NCBI GenBank assembly: GCA_040758525.1
Contig: JBFLVQ010000044.1
Coordinates: forward strand, 1 to 27,283
Source of the DNA: JBFLVQ01 sp040758525
Lineage (GTDB): Bacteria > Acidobacteriota > Blastocatellia > Chloracidobacteriales > JADJPF01
DNA: 27,283 nucleotides
Reading direction: 5' to 3'
The first letter of the stretch is position 1; each line of letters starts with the position of its first letter. The notes beneath the pieces are model-generated. The model saw nothing but the letters and a program-made list of their open reading frames with translations. It did not search any database and was not told the origin of the DNA. This document shows, one piece after another, positions 8,419 to 17,705 of the stretch. Made by a program: the position numbers and the translations under genes.

Positions 8419-8547
8419 AGGCTGTCTAAAAGAGTATTGATTGAAATGGTAAGAAGAAAAGATTATCTATCACAAAGGGCATAGAGACACAATTATTCTA
8501 CATTGTTGTTCTCAATGACAGGGAAGCTTTTAAGGAAGGGAGCAAAT

Positions 8548-10368
8548 ATGTGCGGTATTGTTGGATATGTGGGGAAACGCAATGCCATCCCAATTCTCTT
8601 TGATGGTTTGAAACGGCTTGAGTATCGCGGTTATGATTCTGCTGGAATCATATTTAACTGTAATGGCAAACTTGTATTACGTAAGGCTGAGGGTCGGCTC
8701 AACAGACTAGCACAACTACTTGATGATCTCAAACAAGATGTTGGCTTCGGGATTGGACACACTCGCTGGGCAACACATGGACGACCTTCTACTGAGAATG
8801 CTCACCCACACCTAGACTGCACCGGAACGCTGGCCGTTGTGCACAATGGTATCATAGAAAATTATCGAGAACTCAAAGATGAGCTTATTGCTGCTGGTCA
8901 TATCTTCAGGTCAGAAACTGACACGGAAGTGATCGTACATCTGATCGAGAGTTATTATTGTAATAATGATCTGAAAAGTGCTGTACGCCAGGCATTGTCA
9001 AAGCTGACTGGTAGTTTTGCAATAGGATTAATTAGCGCTGATAAACCGGATAGGATTATTGCCGCACGTCGCTTCAGTCCATTAGTAGTAGGCCTTGGCG
9101 ATCATGAATATTTTCTTGCTTCTGATACTCCAGCAATTCTTTCCCACACCAGTAATGAGATCGTGATCGGAGATGAAGAGATGGTGGAGATAAGCTCTAA
9201 TGGTATTGAAGTTACCGATCTGCGTAGTGGTAATCTTGTTGAGAAACCCGTAGAACAGATCACCTGGTCGGCTGAACAGGTAGAGAAGAGTGGGTTTGAC
9301 TCTTTCATGCTTAAGGAGATTTACGAACAGCCTACCGCCATTCGTGAGACACTGCTTGGTAAAATATTAGATTTACAAGGCGCCATTGGGATAACCAAAC
9401 TCGATGTCAAAAAGTTTGACACCGTACATATTGTAGCTTGTGGAACATCCTATCATGCTGGTCTAGCTGGTAAATACATATTAGAATCGCTTGCCGGTAT
9501 CCCTGTCGAAGTGGAGATGGCATCGGAATATCGTTATCGTACTATCATCTGTAATAAAAAGACTCTTGTGTTGCCAATCAGCCAATCAGGTGAGACTGCC
9601 GACACATTGGCTGCTTTAGAACTCGCGCGTGCTAAGGGATGTTCAGTACTTTCTATCTGTAATGTTGCTGGCTCAAATATCACTCGCCTATCAGATGATT
9701 GTATCTTCACTAAAGCCGGACCAGAGATCGGAGTTGCTTCTACCAAAGCATTTACCTGCCAACTGGTGGCGTTGTTGCTACTGGCACTGCATTGGGGTAA
9801 AACACGTAACCATATAATGCAGGATCAATTGTTAGAATTGATTGGAGCCCTTACTCGCTTACCCAGTGATCTAGAATGCACTCTTCAACTTGAACCGCAG
9901 ATCCGAGAATTAGCCTTTCGCTACCATAATGTCAATACATTTCTCTTTCTCGGTCGTTGGATCAGTTATCCTGTAGCGCTTGAGGGCGCTCTCAAACTGA
10001 AAGAGATCTCTTACATCAATGCCCAAGGTTACGCTGCCGGTGAGATGAAACATGGACCAATTGCCCTAATAGAAAAAGGTGTGCCAGTAGTTGTATTGGC
10101 AGCGCATAATCACGTTTATGGCAAAGTTATTGGCAATATTGAGGAGGTGCGTGCCCGCGGTGGCAGTGTGATTGCTATAACTGATGAGAATGATAATCGG
10201 CTTGCTCTTGAGCCAACCCAGGTTATTACATTGCCGCGAACTAGATCACTGCTTACACCAATACTGCAAGCAGTGCTATTACAACTTCTTGCCTACCATA
10301 TAGCAATATTGCGTGGTTGCGATGTAGACAAGCCGCGTAATCTGGCAAAGAGCGTCACAGTAGAATAG
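8548..10368 (+). CDS. glmS: Glucosamine-fructose-6-phosphate aminotransferase (isomerizing)
   Basis: GlmS makes glucosamine-6-phosphate from fructose-6-phosphate and glutamine, the first step to UDP-GlcNAc. The 606-residue length matches the family (E. coli 609). The N-terminal glutaminase begins MCGIVGYVG, giving the required Cys2 nucleophile after Met removal. HTRWATHGRPS and the HNGIIENY segment are intact. Two SIS domains follow (about 285-415 with CGTSYHAG and SQSGETADT; about 455-590), and the C-terminus DKPRNLAKSVTVE is the conserved one. The frame is open from TTG at 8503, but Cys must be residue 2, so the start is ATG at 8548, preceded by GGAAGGGAG. Its position inside the EPS operon suggests dedicated precursor supply; whether a second copy exists elsewhere cannot be seen. 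The 129-base upstream gap shows no glmS-ribozyme-like structure and no clear promoter. Confidence 0.97.
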   Translation: MCGIVGYVGKRNAIPILFDGLKRLEYRGYDSAGIIFNCNGKLVLRKAEGRLNRLAQLLDDLKQDVGFGIGHTRWATHGRPSTENAHPHLDCTGTLAVVHNGIIENYRELKDELIAAGHIFRSETDTEVIVHLIESYYCNNDLKSAVRQALSKLTGSFAIGLISADKPDRIIAARRFSPLVVGLGDHEYFLASDTPAILSHTSNEIVIGDEEMVEISSNGIEVTDLRSGNLVEKPVEQITWSAEQVEKSGFDSFMLKEIYEQPTAIRETLLGKILDLQGAIGITKLDVKKFDTVHIVACGTSYHAGLAGKYILESLAGIPVEVEMASEYRYRTIICNKKTLVLPISQSGETADTLAALELARAKGCSVLSICNVAGSNITRLSDDCIFTKAGPEIGVASTKAFTCQLVALLLLALHWGKTRNHIMQDQLLELIGALTRLPSDLECTLQLEPQIRELAFRYHNVNTFLFLGRWISYPVALEGALKLKEISYINAQGYAAGEMKHGPIALIEKGVPVVVLAAHNHVYGKVIGNIEEVRARGGSVIAITDENDNRLALEPTQVITLPRTRSLLTPILQAVLLQLLAYHIAILRGCDVDKPRNLAKSVTVE

Positions 10369-10381
10369 GAGAGTGAGAAAA

Positions 10382-11722
10382 ATGAGAGCAGAGGCACAAA
10401 TAGCTATGCCGCCGATAAGAGTGTACCAGGACTTGTTTGACCGCATTCTCACGCGCAATGCTCGTATGGGAGTTATCGGTCTTGGTTATGTAGGTCTGCC
10501 GGAAGCTGTTGAATTTGCCCGTGCCGGTTTCACAGTTGTCGGGATAGATACTGATTTAGGGCGTGTGGAAAGACTCAACAATGGTGACTCATATATTCAA
10601 GATGTTGCCGCAAAACAGTTAGAGCCATTGTTGTATACACAAAGGTTGAGAGCAACGTCAGATTTCTCTTGTGTAAGCAGGCTGGATACGATCAACATTT
10701 GTGTACCCACGCCGCTAAGAAAAAGTAAAGATCCGGATCTCTCTTTTATTATGGGAGCGGTTGAGCAGATCAAAAAACATATTCGCCGTGGGCAGCTTAT
10801 CATTCTTGAAAGCACCACTTATCCCGGCACCACGGAAGAGATTCTCTTACCGTTACTATCCGAGAGTGGATTGAAAGTGGGGGAGGATTTCTTTCTAGTC
10901 TTCTCGCCGGAGCGAGTCGATCCTGGCAATGCAGAATACCAGACGCACAACATACCAAAAATTGTTGGTGGTATAACACAACAGTGTACCAAGTTGGCGG
11001 TTGCGCTCTACCAGCAGGTGGTAGAAACCGTAGTTCCGGTCTCTTCTCCTGCTGTCGCCGAGATGGTGAAATTGTTAGAAAATACTTTTCGAAGTGTGAA
11101 TATAGGTCTAGTTAACGAGATAGCGCTTATGTGCCACACCCTCAAATTGGATGTCTGGGAGGTGATCGAAGCCGCCGCCACCAAGCCATTTGGTTTCATG
11201 CCATTCTACCCAGGTCCTGGTGTAGGGGGACATTGTATACCATTAGATCCTTTCTACCTCTCTTGGAAGGCACGAGTGCATGGTTTTGAACCACGTTTTA
11301 TCGATCTAGCTGGGCAGATAAATGCCCAGATGCCAGCGCATGTTGTGAATAGGATTGTAGACGCACTAAATAACAATTGTAAATGTCTGCGCAATTCACA
11401 CGTGCATGTGATGGGGGTAGCTTATAAGCGAGATATTGGCGATGTACGCGAATCTCCGGCGCTAGAAGTTATTCATCTACTTAACAGCAAAGGAACAATT
11501 GTTTCTTATTCTGACCCTTATGTCCCTTCCCTGAGAGTCGATGGCGTTACATTAGAATCACTTGAACCTACTGCAGATCTATTGAGCAGTAGTGACTGTG
11601 TAGTGATAATCACAGACCATAAGAGCTTTGATTATCAAGCACTGGTCGAATATGCACAAAGTATTGTGGACACACGCAATGCTTTGCGAGGCTTTAATTC
11701 AAACAAGATTGTGCGACTATGA
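10382..11722 (+). CDS. UDP-N-acetylhexosamine 6-dehydrogenase-type nucleotide-sugar dehydrogenase
   Basis: This 446-residue enzyme oxidises a UDP-sugar at C6 to a uronic acid using NAD. Visible are the NAD-binding GVIGLGYVG (30-38), ESTTYPGTT, FSPERVDPGN and the active-site cysteine in GVGGHCIPLDP (C285), followed by the C-terminal UDP-binding half with GVAYKRDIGDVRESPA. The SPERVDPGN form and overall pattern favour the WbpA/WbpO group (UDP-GlcNAc or UDP-GalNAc 6-dehydrogenase) over UDP-glucose dehydrogenase; a ManNAc dehydrogenase remains possible. Adjacent glmS supports an N-acetylated substrate. A GTG at 10373 is also in frame, but the GGAG there is too close, so ATG at 10382 is preferred. 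The stop overlaps the next start in an ATGA, suggesting translational coupling. Confidence 0.9.
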   Translation: MRAEAQIAMPPIRVYQDLFDRILTRNARMGVIGLGYVGLPEAVEFARAGFTVVGIDTDLGRVERLNNGDSYIQDVAAKQLEPLLYTQRLRATSDFSCVSRLDTINICVPTPLRKSKDPDLSFIMGAVEQIKKHIRRGQLIILESTTYPGTTEEILLPLLSESGLKVGEDFFLVFSPERVDPGNAEYQTHNIPKIVGGITQQCTKLAVALYQQVVETVVPVSSPAVAEMVKLLENTFRSVNIGLVNEIALMCHTLKLDVWEVIEAAATKPFGFMPFYPGPGVGGHCIPLDPFYLSWKARVHGFEPRFIDLAGQINAQMPAHVVNRIVDALNNNCKCLRNSHVHVMGVAYKRDIGDVRESPALEVIHLLNSKGTIVSYSDPYVPSLRVDGVTLESLEPTADLLSSSDCVVIITDHKSFDYQALVEYAQSIVDTRNALRGFNSNKIVRL

Positions 11723-12780
11723 TATCTATTATTTGGGCAGTAAAAATAATTTTTTGGGGATCAGCACTACTGATAGCATACACTTATGTTGGCTATCCAT
11801 TACTGATGGCAGGGTTGGTGAAGTTCTGTGCCCGCAGTTATCGACGAGAGCCAATCACGCCGAGGGTCTCTATAATAATTGCTGCCTACAATGAGGAGAT
11901 TTTTATTGCTAGCAAACTGGAGAACTGTTTTCAACTCGATTATTCGCCACAGTTGATGGAAGTAATTGTGGTTTCGGATGGATCGACCGACCGCACTGCA
12001 GAGATCATAGCCAATATGCAGAAAAGTTACAGCAATCTCAAACTGATCAATCTAAAAGAGCATGTCGGCAAAGCAGTAGCGCTCAATAGTGGTGCCAGGA
12101 TTGCACAAGGAGATATTCTAATCTTTACAGATGCGCGCCAGCAACTGGCTGTCAATGCGGTACGCACACTAGTAGCAAACTTTGCGGATGCGAAAGTCGG
12201 TGCTGTGAGTGGAGAGCTAATATTTATTGATGAGCAGCAACATCCACAAATGAGTGGTCTAGGCTTCTATTGGCGTTTTGAGAAATGGTTGCGTCGTACA
12301 GAAGCAGCTATTCACTCAACTTGCGGTGCTACCGGAGCTCTCTATGCAATACGTCGCCATCTATTTGCTCCCATCCCAGCAGGACTCGTGCTTGATGATG
12401 TTCTTATTCCCATGCGTGCGCCGCTCGCTGGATATCGTACGGTCTTTGACAGCGATGCCCAAGTCTACGATCATATCACAGCAAATTCCGTAGATGAGTT
12501 TGCACGCAAAGTACGTACGCTCTATGGCAATTATCAGTTGCTTGCACTTGAGCCAAGATTGTTGTTACCAACCTTTAATCCGATTTTCTGGCAATTCTTC
12601 TCGCATAAAGTTTGTCGGTTGATCGTCCCCTTCTGTTTGATCAGTATGTTTATTTCCAATCTCTTTCTGAGCGGTAGTTTTTATCTGTCCATCCTCATAC
12701 TCCAATCAGGTTGGTATCTGTTAGCGCTGGCGGGCTTTTTGAATGAGGGTAGAGTCAATGCTAAATTGCAGGAGGGATGA
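11719..12780 (+). CDS. Family GT2 membrane glycosyltransferase
   Basis: The 353-residue product is a GT-A fold, family 2 glycosyltransferase that adds a sugar at the inner membrane. An N-terminal helix (about 5-27) is followed by VSIIIAAYNEE (near 50-60), the nucleotide-binding Asp in VSDGSTD (D87), a DxD-like FTDA (D138), LDDV (near 224) and an acceptor-side RKVRTLYGN. Two membrane helices (about 293-340) close the protein. The arrangement resembles processive or membrane-anchored GT2 enzymes, but a clear Q/RxxRW motif is absent, so single-sugar transfer is as likely. Start and the previous stop share ATGA, and its own stop overlaps an ATG of the following gene. Confidence 0.88.
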   Translation: MISIIWAVKIIFWGSALLIAYTYVGYPLLMAGLVKFCARSYRREPITPRVSIIIAAYNEEIFIASKLENCFQLDYSPQLMEVIVVSDGSTDRTAEIIANMQKSYSNLKLINLKEHVGKAVALNSGARIAQGDILIFTDARQQLAVNAVRTLVANFADAKVGAVSGELIFIDEQQHPQMSGLGFYWRFEKWLRRTEAAIHSTCGATGALYAIRRHLFAPIPAGLVLDDVLIPMRAPLAGYRTVFDSDAQVYDHITANSVDEFARKVRTLYGNYQLLALEPRLLLPTFNPIFWQFFSHKVCRLIVPFCLISMFISNLFLSGSFYLSILILQSGWYLLALAGFLNEGRVNAKLQEG

Positions 12781-12782
12781 TA

Positions 12783-13946
12783 GTGAAAAATAATTTCACT
12801 GTGACAGTCATCGAAAGTAACGACGATTTTGCCGCTCTTCGCCAACAATGGCGCGAGCTGTTATTTCATTCCACCGCCAATACTATCTTTCTCACTTGGG
12901 AATGGCTCTACACCTGGTGGCAGCATTTCAAACAGGAGCGCAGATTAGCAGTTATGCTAGTCAAAGCTGATCAAGAATTGGTGGGAATCGCACCTTTGTT
13001 TCAAGAAAAAGCGCGATTGCGTGGACTAATACCGATAAAAAATCTTCAATGGCTTGGTAGTGGTGAAGTTGGCTCTGATTATCTGAATCTGATCATAAAA
13101 GATGGTTATGAAGAACAAGTATGCGCAAGCGTGTACAACAAGATCTGTCGGTACGAAAACCAATGGGATCTGCTACGACTCACTGCACTACCGGAAAGAA
13201 GCGCTATTTATAAGAATTTTCTTAACAGTTTTGCAACAGATGGGGAATATCTTTGCAGGCAAGGGCCAGAATATATCTGTCCTTATATCGAGCTAATCGG
13301 TCATTCCTGGCAGTCATTCTTAAACAGTCTGAGCACAAACATGCGCTATAACTTGCGGCGGCGCAGCCGACAGGTCTTTCAGCAACTCAATGCCGAGGTG
13401 GAACAATGCCAGCGCGCCGAAGATATCACACATTTTCTCGATGCGATCTTTGATCTACATTCGCGTCGATGGCAACTACGTGGTGGCTCGGATGGATTTT
13501 CCGGTACGCGAATACGAGCATTTCATCAAGCGGTTGCAGAGCAATTCTTTGCTCAGGGCTGGTTGCGTTTATATCTACTGAAGATTGAAAACCAACCGGT
13601 CGCCGGTATCTATGGGTTGCAGTATGGAAATACTTTCTCTTTCTATCAATCGGGCTTTGCGCCTGATTGGGAGCGTTACAGTATCGGTATGGTGCTACTT
13701 GCCCAGACAATTAAGGATGCGATCGCGAATAATCTTTCTGTTTATGATTTCTTACATGGCGAGGAAGAGTATAAATTCAAATGGACAAACACTGTACGAC
13801 GCACCTATTCGTTGATGATCTATCCTCGTGGCAAACTTGTCCCTAGTCTCTACTTCTTTTTGAAGGAATTAAAAGGCAAGTTGTCACAGCGGGTTGATTA
13901 TAACAGCAATAAGGAGAGATTAAGCACAAAAATACAAAGCGCATAA
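12783..13946 (+). CDS. GNAT-fold BcsL/CelD-like acyltransferase
   Basis: The protein (387 residues from the chosen start) is a BcsL/CelD-type GNAT (Acetyltransf_6 group). Conserved parts are an N-terminal FLTWEWLYTWW, SLSTNMRYNLRRRSR in the middle and a C-terminal GNAT segment with LYLLKIENQPVAGIYGLQYGNTFSF. It is clearly more distant from the other two GNATs of the window, though the LS-MRYNLRR block corresponds to their LS-FR-LRR block. It is soluble by composition, and its substrate is unknown. An ATG at 12777 overlaps the preceding stop, but GGAGGG abuts it with no spacing; GTG at 12783 has the same GGAGG at seven bases and is preferred. The gene ends inside the stem-loop at 13925-13977. 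Confidence 0.82.
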   Translation: MKNNFTVTVIESNDDFAALRQQWRELLFHSTANTIFLTWEWLYTWWQHFKQERRLAVMLVKADQELVGIAPLFQEKARLRGLIPIKNLQWLGSGEVGSDYLNLIIKDGYEEQVCASVYNKICRYENQWDLLRLTALPERSAIYKNFLNSFATDGEYLCRQGPEYICPYIELIGHSWQSFLNSLSTNMRYNLRRRSRQVFQQLNAEVEQCQRAEDITHFLDAIFDLHSRRWQLRGGSDGFSGTRIRAFHQAVAEQFFAQGWLRLYLLKIENQPVAGIYGLQYGNTFSFYQSGFAPDWERYSIGMVLLAQTIKDAIANNLSVYDFLHGEEEYKFKWTNTVRRTYSLMIYPRGKLVPSLYFFLKELKGKLSQRVDYNSNKERLSTKIQSA

Positions 13947-13977
13947 AGAACCTGTTCTCTTCTTTATGCATTTTGTG
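13925..13977. terminator. Strong stem-loop at the end of the GNAT gene (weak or partial terminator)
   Basis: GCATAAAGAA (13941-13950) and TTCTTTATGC (13960-13969) form a perfect 10-bp stem with a 9-base loop. CACAAAA (13925-13931) and TTTTGTG (13971-13977) can extend it beyond an internal bulge. The stem contains the TAA stop of the GNAT gene. There is no proper U-run after it, so full termination is doubtful; partial attenuation or mRNA processing between the upstream and downstream halves of the operon is equally possible. The rest of the gap up to 14025 shows no promoter. Confidence 0.45.
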
Positions 13978-14025
13978 TCTTGGTACTTTAATCTCTCGCT
14001 GGTTTTTTAGACAGAGGCGGCAACC

Positions 14026-15162
14026 ATGAGTAGTTTGTTAGATGGTATGAAAGTTGGACTGAGGCGAGTAGCAAAAGCATCACTGGCCTATGCCATTTAT
14101 AGCAGTGGGCTACTCGATCAACTCTCTGCCTATGGCACAAGTATTAAGGGCGGTCGCCGGATTATAATCCTTGGTTATCACCGTATAGTGAAGGATTTTC
14201 ATAATAGCAGCGAATACGCCATTCCTGCTTTGCTCACATCAGAGAAAATTTTTAAACAGCATATAGATCTGATCTATAAAAAATATAATTTTATCTCTCT
14301 GGATGATGCTCTAGAGGCTTTATCAGAAGGCTATCTACCCAAGCGTGATAGTGTGGTACTGACTTTTGATGATGGTTATCAAGACTTCTATACTGTTGCT
14401 TTTCCTATATTGCGCCGCTACAGTTTGCCTGCCACACTCTTTGTTCCTACTGGATTGATAGGAAAGACAGAACCATTGGCACATGATCAAATATTTTATC
14501 TGCTAATGGAAATGATAAAACGCCATTACTCGGTTATGGCATTACTGGAAAAGTCGAATTTGATCGAGCCGCTAACTGTCGTGCGCAGCGCTTTGGCTGG
14601 CCATAGACCAGATTATTATCGGGCGATGCGCGCTCTTTTCGAAATGCCACGAGTACAAGTCAAGAGGCTGATCACAGCCATGAAGAATAAATTGCAATTC
14701 TCGGATGATGAGTTTCCTGTTGAATACCGGTTGCTTGATTGGTCTATGCTCGGAGAGATAATCGCTGCTGGCTTAACCATAGGGGCACATACACGCAATC
14801 ATCCATTGTTGACGGCAGAGCCACAGATGATGGCCGAATGTGAGATCTTCTGTTCAAAGGCAGAACTTGAATATAGGTTAGGTATATCAGTGCGGCATTT
14901 TGCCTATCCAGACGGACGTTATAACGCGAATATTGTTGAACTGGTCAAACAGGCAGGATTTCAGAGTGCCTGCACGACCGAAGATCGGCCTAACCTGCCA
15001 GGAGAGAACCCCTACCAACTTAAACGCAAGCTTCTGTGGGAAAGGGCTTGTCTGGGCATCTTCAGTAATTTTTCCAGGATTGTAGCAGAGTGTCAGTTAC
15101 GTGGCCTCTTTTCAAACAAGATTTGCAAGCGGCAATCCGATCCGGTGAACTGCTATGAATAA
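14026..15162 (+). CDS. Polysaccharide deacetylase (NodB-homology, CE4 family)
   Basis: The 378-residue enzyme removes N- or O-acetyl groups from glycan. Motif 1 TFDDGY (113-118, catalytic base D115 and metal ligand D116) and motif 2 HTRNH (255-259, both metal-binding His) are intact, as is motif 3 FAYPDGRYN. A long insertion of about 110 residues separates motifs 1 and 2, as in other EPS-cluster deacetylases. The N-terminus has a weakly hydrophobic stretch (about 17-31) but no clear signal peptide, so action on lipid-linked repeats at the cytoplasmic face is possible. The start is supported by AGAGGCGG. Its last eight bases overlap the next gene. In context it would deacetylate HexNAc residues of the EPS. 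Confidence 0.92.
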   Translation: MSSLLDGMKVGLRRVAKASLAYAIYSSGLLDQLSAYGTSIKGGRRIIILGYHRIVKDFHNSSEYAIPALLTSEKIFKQHIDLIYKKYNFISLDDALEALSEGYLPKRDSVVLTFDDGYQDFYTVAFPILRRYSLPATLFVPTGLIGKTEPLAHDQIFYLLMEMIKRHYSVMALLEKSNLIEPLTVVRSALAGHRPDYYRAMRALFEMPRVQVKRLITAMKNKLQFSDDEFPVEYRLLDWSMLGEIIAAGLTIGAHTRNHPLLTAEPQMMAECEIFCSKAELEYRLGISVRHFAYPDGRYNANIVELVKQAGFQSACTTEDRPNLPGENPYQLKRKLLWERACLGIFSNFSRIVAECQLRGLFSNKICKRQSDPVNCYE

Positions 15163-16459
15163 CAACACTACTTCCATTGCATCTGTAACAGTATATGAGC
15201 AGAAGAAAGATAGGCCGACACCGCAGCATGGACTGGATTACCTATGCCTGTTAGTATTTCTCTTCTTACTCTGTAGTGCCTTGCAGAGCGTCTTTCCTAT
15301 GCTTAATGAAGTGAGGCCGGCTTATACACTCGCGATCTGTGCTCTGGTTGTATGGTTAACAAGGAAATTGTCGCACCAAGACCCATTTATATTGCATGCT
15401 CCTTCTTATTTGCTGATTGCACTAACCGTAAGCACAATGTTGGGTGTCCCTGTAGCATTATGGCCCCACGAAGCATTCAATACCACTCTGGATGCAATCA
15501 AAATTCTTGCCATCTTTCTACTCATCAGTAATATCGTGGACAGTTATGGTAAATTGAACGGTATTATCTGGGCTTTATGTCTAGGCGGGCTCCTTCCCGC
15601 TGCCGGTGCGATGAGGAACTATATTAATAGTGAGAATTTGGTAGAGGGATTTCGAACAACCTGGGTCGGAATTTATGCAAACCCAAACGATCTTGCCTAT
15701 ACGATGGCAATGCTGATTCCTCTGGCAATCGCGTTATTCAGTTCATCGCAACGCAAGACCGTAAAACTATTGGCAATCGGTTGCACAAGCATCTATACAC
15801 TTACAATCATTTTCACGGCTTCACGAATGGGATTTCTCTGTCTGATGGCAATATTATTCTTAACAATCTTATCAGGCCGACAATATATACGTAGCCTAGT
15901 GTTAGTGCTAGTAATTCTATTACTCTGTGTACCATTTATATCTTCTGACTATCTGGATCGTATCGAGACGATCACTAGTTATATGAGTGATCGATCATCA
16001 TCAGGCCGATTGGAAGCCTGGGAAGCGGGTATGCATATGTTTGAGAACAACCCGATCTTAGGTGTGGGAGCAGGATGTTATATTTTAGGCTGGCCAGAGG
16101 ATCTAAGAGAAAGATATGGTGCAGTTCGTACCGCTCATAACACCTTTATTCAGGCCTTGGCAGAATTGGGGCTTTTGGGCTTTACTTTTTTCTCTATGTT
16201 TCTGATAGCTATCTGGAGGCTGATCTGGCGTTTGAAAAATTCGCTACTAGCAAAGCAGCACATGCTTGCCCCAGAGATCTTTAGACAACACTACGGCTCA
16301 CTTTTGTCTGTTGTCACTGCGCTCAATATCGGGATGTGGGTATTTTTGGTCAGCAGTCTTACTGGGGGGCTGCTTTTTACCTGGTATCCATATATTTTTA
16401 GTGCAATGGCAGTGGCAGCACAGCAGATATATCAAAAGCAGTTGGACAATGATGTCTGA
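15155..16459 (+). CDS. O-antigen ligase/Wzy-like polymerase (Wzy_C family)
   Basis: The 434-residue polytopic membrane protein has about ten hydrophobic helices and a large periplasmic loop with GVGAGCYILGW and TAHNTFIQALAELGLLG (around H328), the conserved block of the WaaL/Wzy_C family. In an EPS locus with Wzz, Wza and a priming transferase it is most likely the polymerase joining repeat units in the periplasm, rather than a lipid A-core ligase. No flippase gene is present nearby. The ATG lies eight bases inside the deacetylase gene, with only a weak binding site (GGTGA), so its translation probably depends on the upstream gene. Confidence 0.88.
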   Translation: MNNNTTSIASVTVYEQKKDRPTPQHGLDYLCLLVFLFLLCSALQSVFPMLNEVRPAYTLAICALVVWLTRKLSHQDPFILHAPSYLLIALTVSTMLGVPVALWPHEAFNTTLDAIKILAIFLLISNIVDSYGKLNGIIWALCLGGLLPAAGAMRNYINSENLVEGFRTTWVGIYANPNDLAYTMAMLIPLAIALFSSSQRKTVKLLAIGCTSIYTLTIIFTASRMGFLCLMAILFLTILSGRQYIRSLVLVLVILLLCVPFISSDYLDRIETITSYMSDRSSSGRLEAWEAGMHMFENNPILGVGAGCYILGWPEDLRERYGAVRTAHNTFIQALAELGLLGFTFFSMFLIAIWRLIWRLKNSLLAKQHMLAPEIFRQHYGSLLSVVTALNIGMWVFLVSSLTGGLLFTWYPYIFSAMAVAAQQIYQKQLDNDV

Positions 16460-16477
16460 CTATATGGCAAAGGGTTT

Positions 16478-17674
16478 ATGAATCGCAGGTTAAAGATCCT
16501 GATCTACACTTTTGGACTCTGTACAGGTGGTACCGAACGACAGATCATAGAGCTATGTCGCGGGTTGTCCAGTAATCGATTCGATCTTTCCATCGCGGTT
16601 GCGCGTCCAGGGGGCGAATGGGAAAGTCTATTGGCGCAAGCTGGCATAGTTATCAAATATTTCCCTCTCAATAATCTGCACAATTTTAATGCTATTCGCC
16701 AACTGCAACGACTGCGCACTTATCTGGTCGAGAACAGCATCGATCTGCTGCACACTTTCAGCCTGTTAGGTAATACGTTTGGAGTATTAGCCGGTCTGTG
16801 GGCGCGTGTTCCTATTATCATTACTAGTCGGCGAGACCTATATGAACCACATGGTTTACCGTATCACGAGTGGTTGCAGGCGCTCCTGTCACACAGTGTT
16901 GATAACATTGTCACAAATGCTGCTGCTATCAAGCAGATGCTTGTCAGGCAAGAGCATATACGATCCTGTAAGATCTCGATAATTCACAATGGTATCGATC
17001 TAACCCAGTTTATCGATCGTAGTTTTGGTGCTCAAGTGCGATACGAACTAGGTATTGAAGAAGGTACCCCAGTTATTGGTGTGGTAGCTGAATTGAAGCA
17101 GGTAAAAGGCCATATTTATCTATTACAAGCAGCCCGACAACTGATTAACCATTGGCCCAATCTGCGCCTACTGTTAGTTGGCAGCAGTATCAATGAGCCA
17201 GAGACTAAAACCAATTTAGCGGCGGTTGCCAGAGAATTAGGTATAGAGAAGAATACTATCTTTCTAGGGCGTTCACAGGAGGTGCCACGACTATTCACGG
17301 CAATGGATGTGAGCGTGTTGCCAAGTCTCAGCGAAGGGCTATCGAACACAATCTTGGAGTCTATGGCAGCAGGTGTTCCTGTTATTGCCACGAATGTGGG
17401 AGGTAACTCTGAGCTGATCAAAGAGAACAAAACCGGCCTGCTTGTTCCCCCTAAAGATCCGATGGCATTGGCCTATGCACTCAGGCAGTTGTTAAAAGAT
17501 CCGCTACACCGTGCACTGTTGGCTGAGAATGCGCAGAGAATGGTAAGAGAAAGATTCACTAATAAACAGATGAGCTACGAGATGGAAGCATTATATCTGA
17601 AAATTGTGGAGTCAAAGGCCACTATTACTGGATTATCTACTCGGCTAGGGTTGCGCCGCCGTGTAGCAACATAG
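16478..17674 (+). CDS. Family GT4 glycosyltransferase
   Basis: This 398-residue GT-B fold retaining glycosyltransferase has an N-terminal GGTERQIIELCRGL loop (near 14-27), HNGIDLTQF at the domain junction, GVVAELKQVKGHIYLLQAA opening the donor domain, and the E-x7-E motif (E286 and E294, within SEGLSNTILE) with GVPVIATNVGGNSELI after it. It should act at the cytoplasmic face of the inner membrane on the lipid-linked repeat. Donor and linkage cannot be read. It starts 18 bases after the polymerase with AAAGGG as binding site. Confidence 0.92.
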   Translation: MNRRLKILIYTFGLCTGGTERQIIELCRGLSSNRFDLSIAVARPGGEWESLLAQAGIVIKYFPLNNLHNFNAIRQLQRLRTYLVENSIDLLHTFSLLGNTFGVLAGLWARVPIIITSRRDLYEPHGLPYHEWLQALLSHSVDNIVTNAAAIKQMLVRQEHIRSCKISIIHNGIDLTQFIDRSFGAQVRYELGIEEGTPVIGVVAELKQVKGHIYLLQAARQLINHWPNLRLLLVGSSINEPETKTNLAAVARELGIEKNTIFLGRSQEVPRLFTAMDVSVLPSLSEGLSNTILESMAAGVPVIATNVGGNSELIKENKTGLLVPPKDPMALAYALRQLLKDPLHRALLAENAQRMVRERFTNKQMSYEMEALYLKIVESKATITGLSTRLGLRRRVAT

Positions 17675-17681
17675 GTTTAAG

Positions 17682-17699
17682 CTCCTCTTTTTCCAGGAG
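17682..17699 (+). promoter_or_regulatory. Hairpin occluding the ribosome binding site of the next gene
   Basis: CTCCT (17682-17686) can pair with AGGAG (17695-17699), the core of the AGGAGGG binding site for the ATG at 17706, with an 8-base loop. A ribosome terminating at 17674 would cover this region, so the hairpin could couple translation of the GNAT gene to that of the GT4 gene. A five-pair stem is modest evidence. Confidence 0.35.
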
Positions 17700-17705
17700 G
17701 GTAGA

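Noticed and set aside
8419..8547. glmS ribozyme or a riboswitch before glmS
   Set aside because: I see none of the conserved core or nested pairing in the 129 bases; the ribozyme is also typical of Gram-positive lineages.
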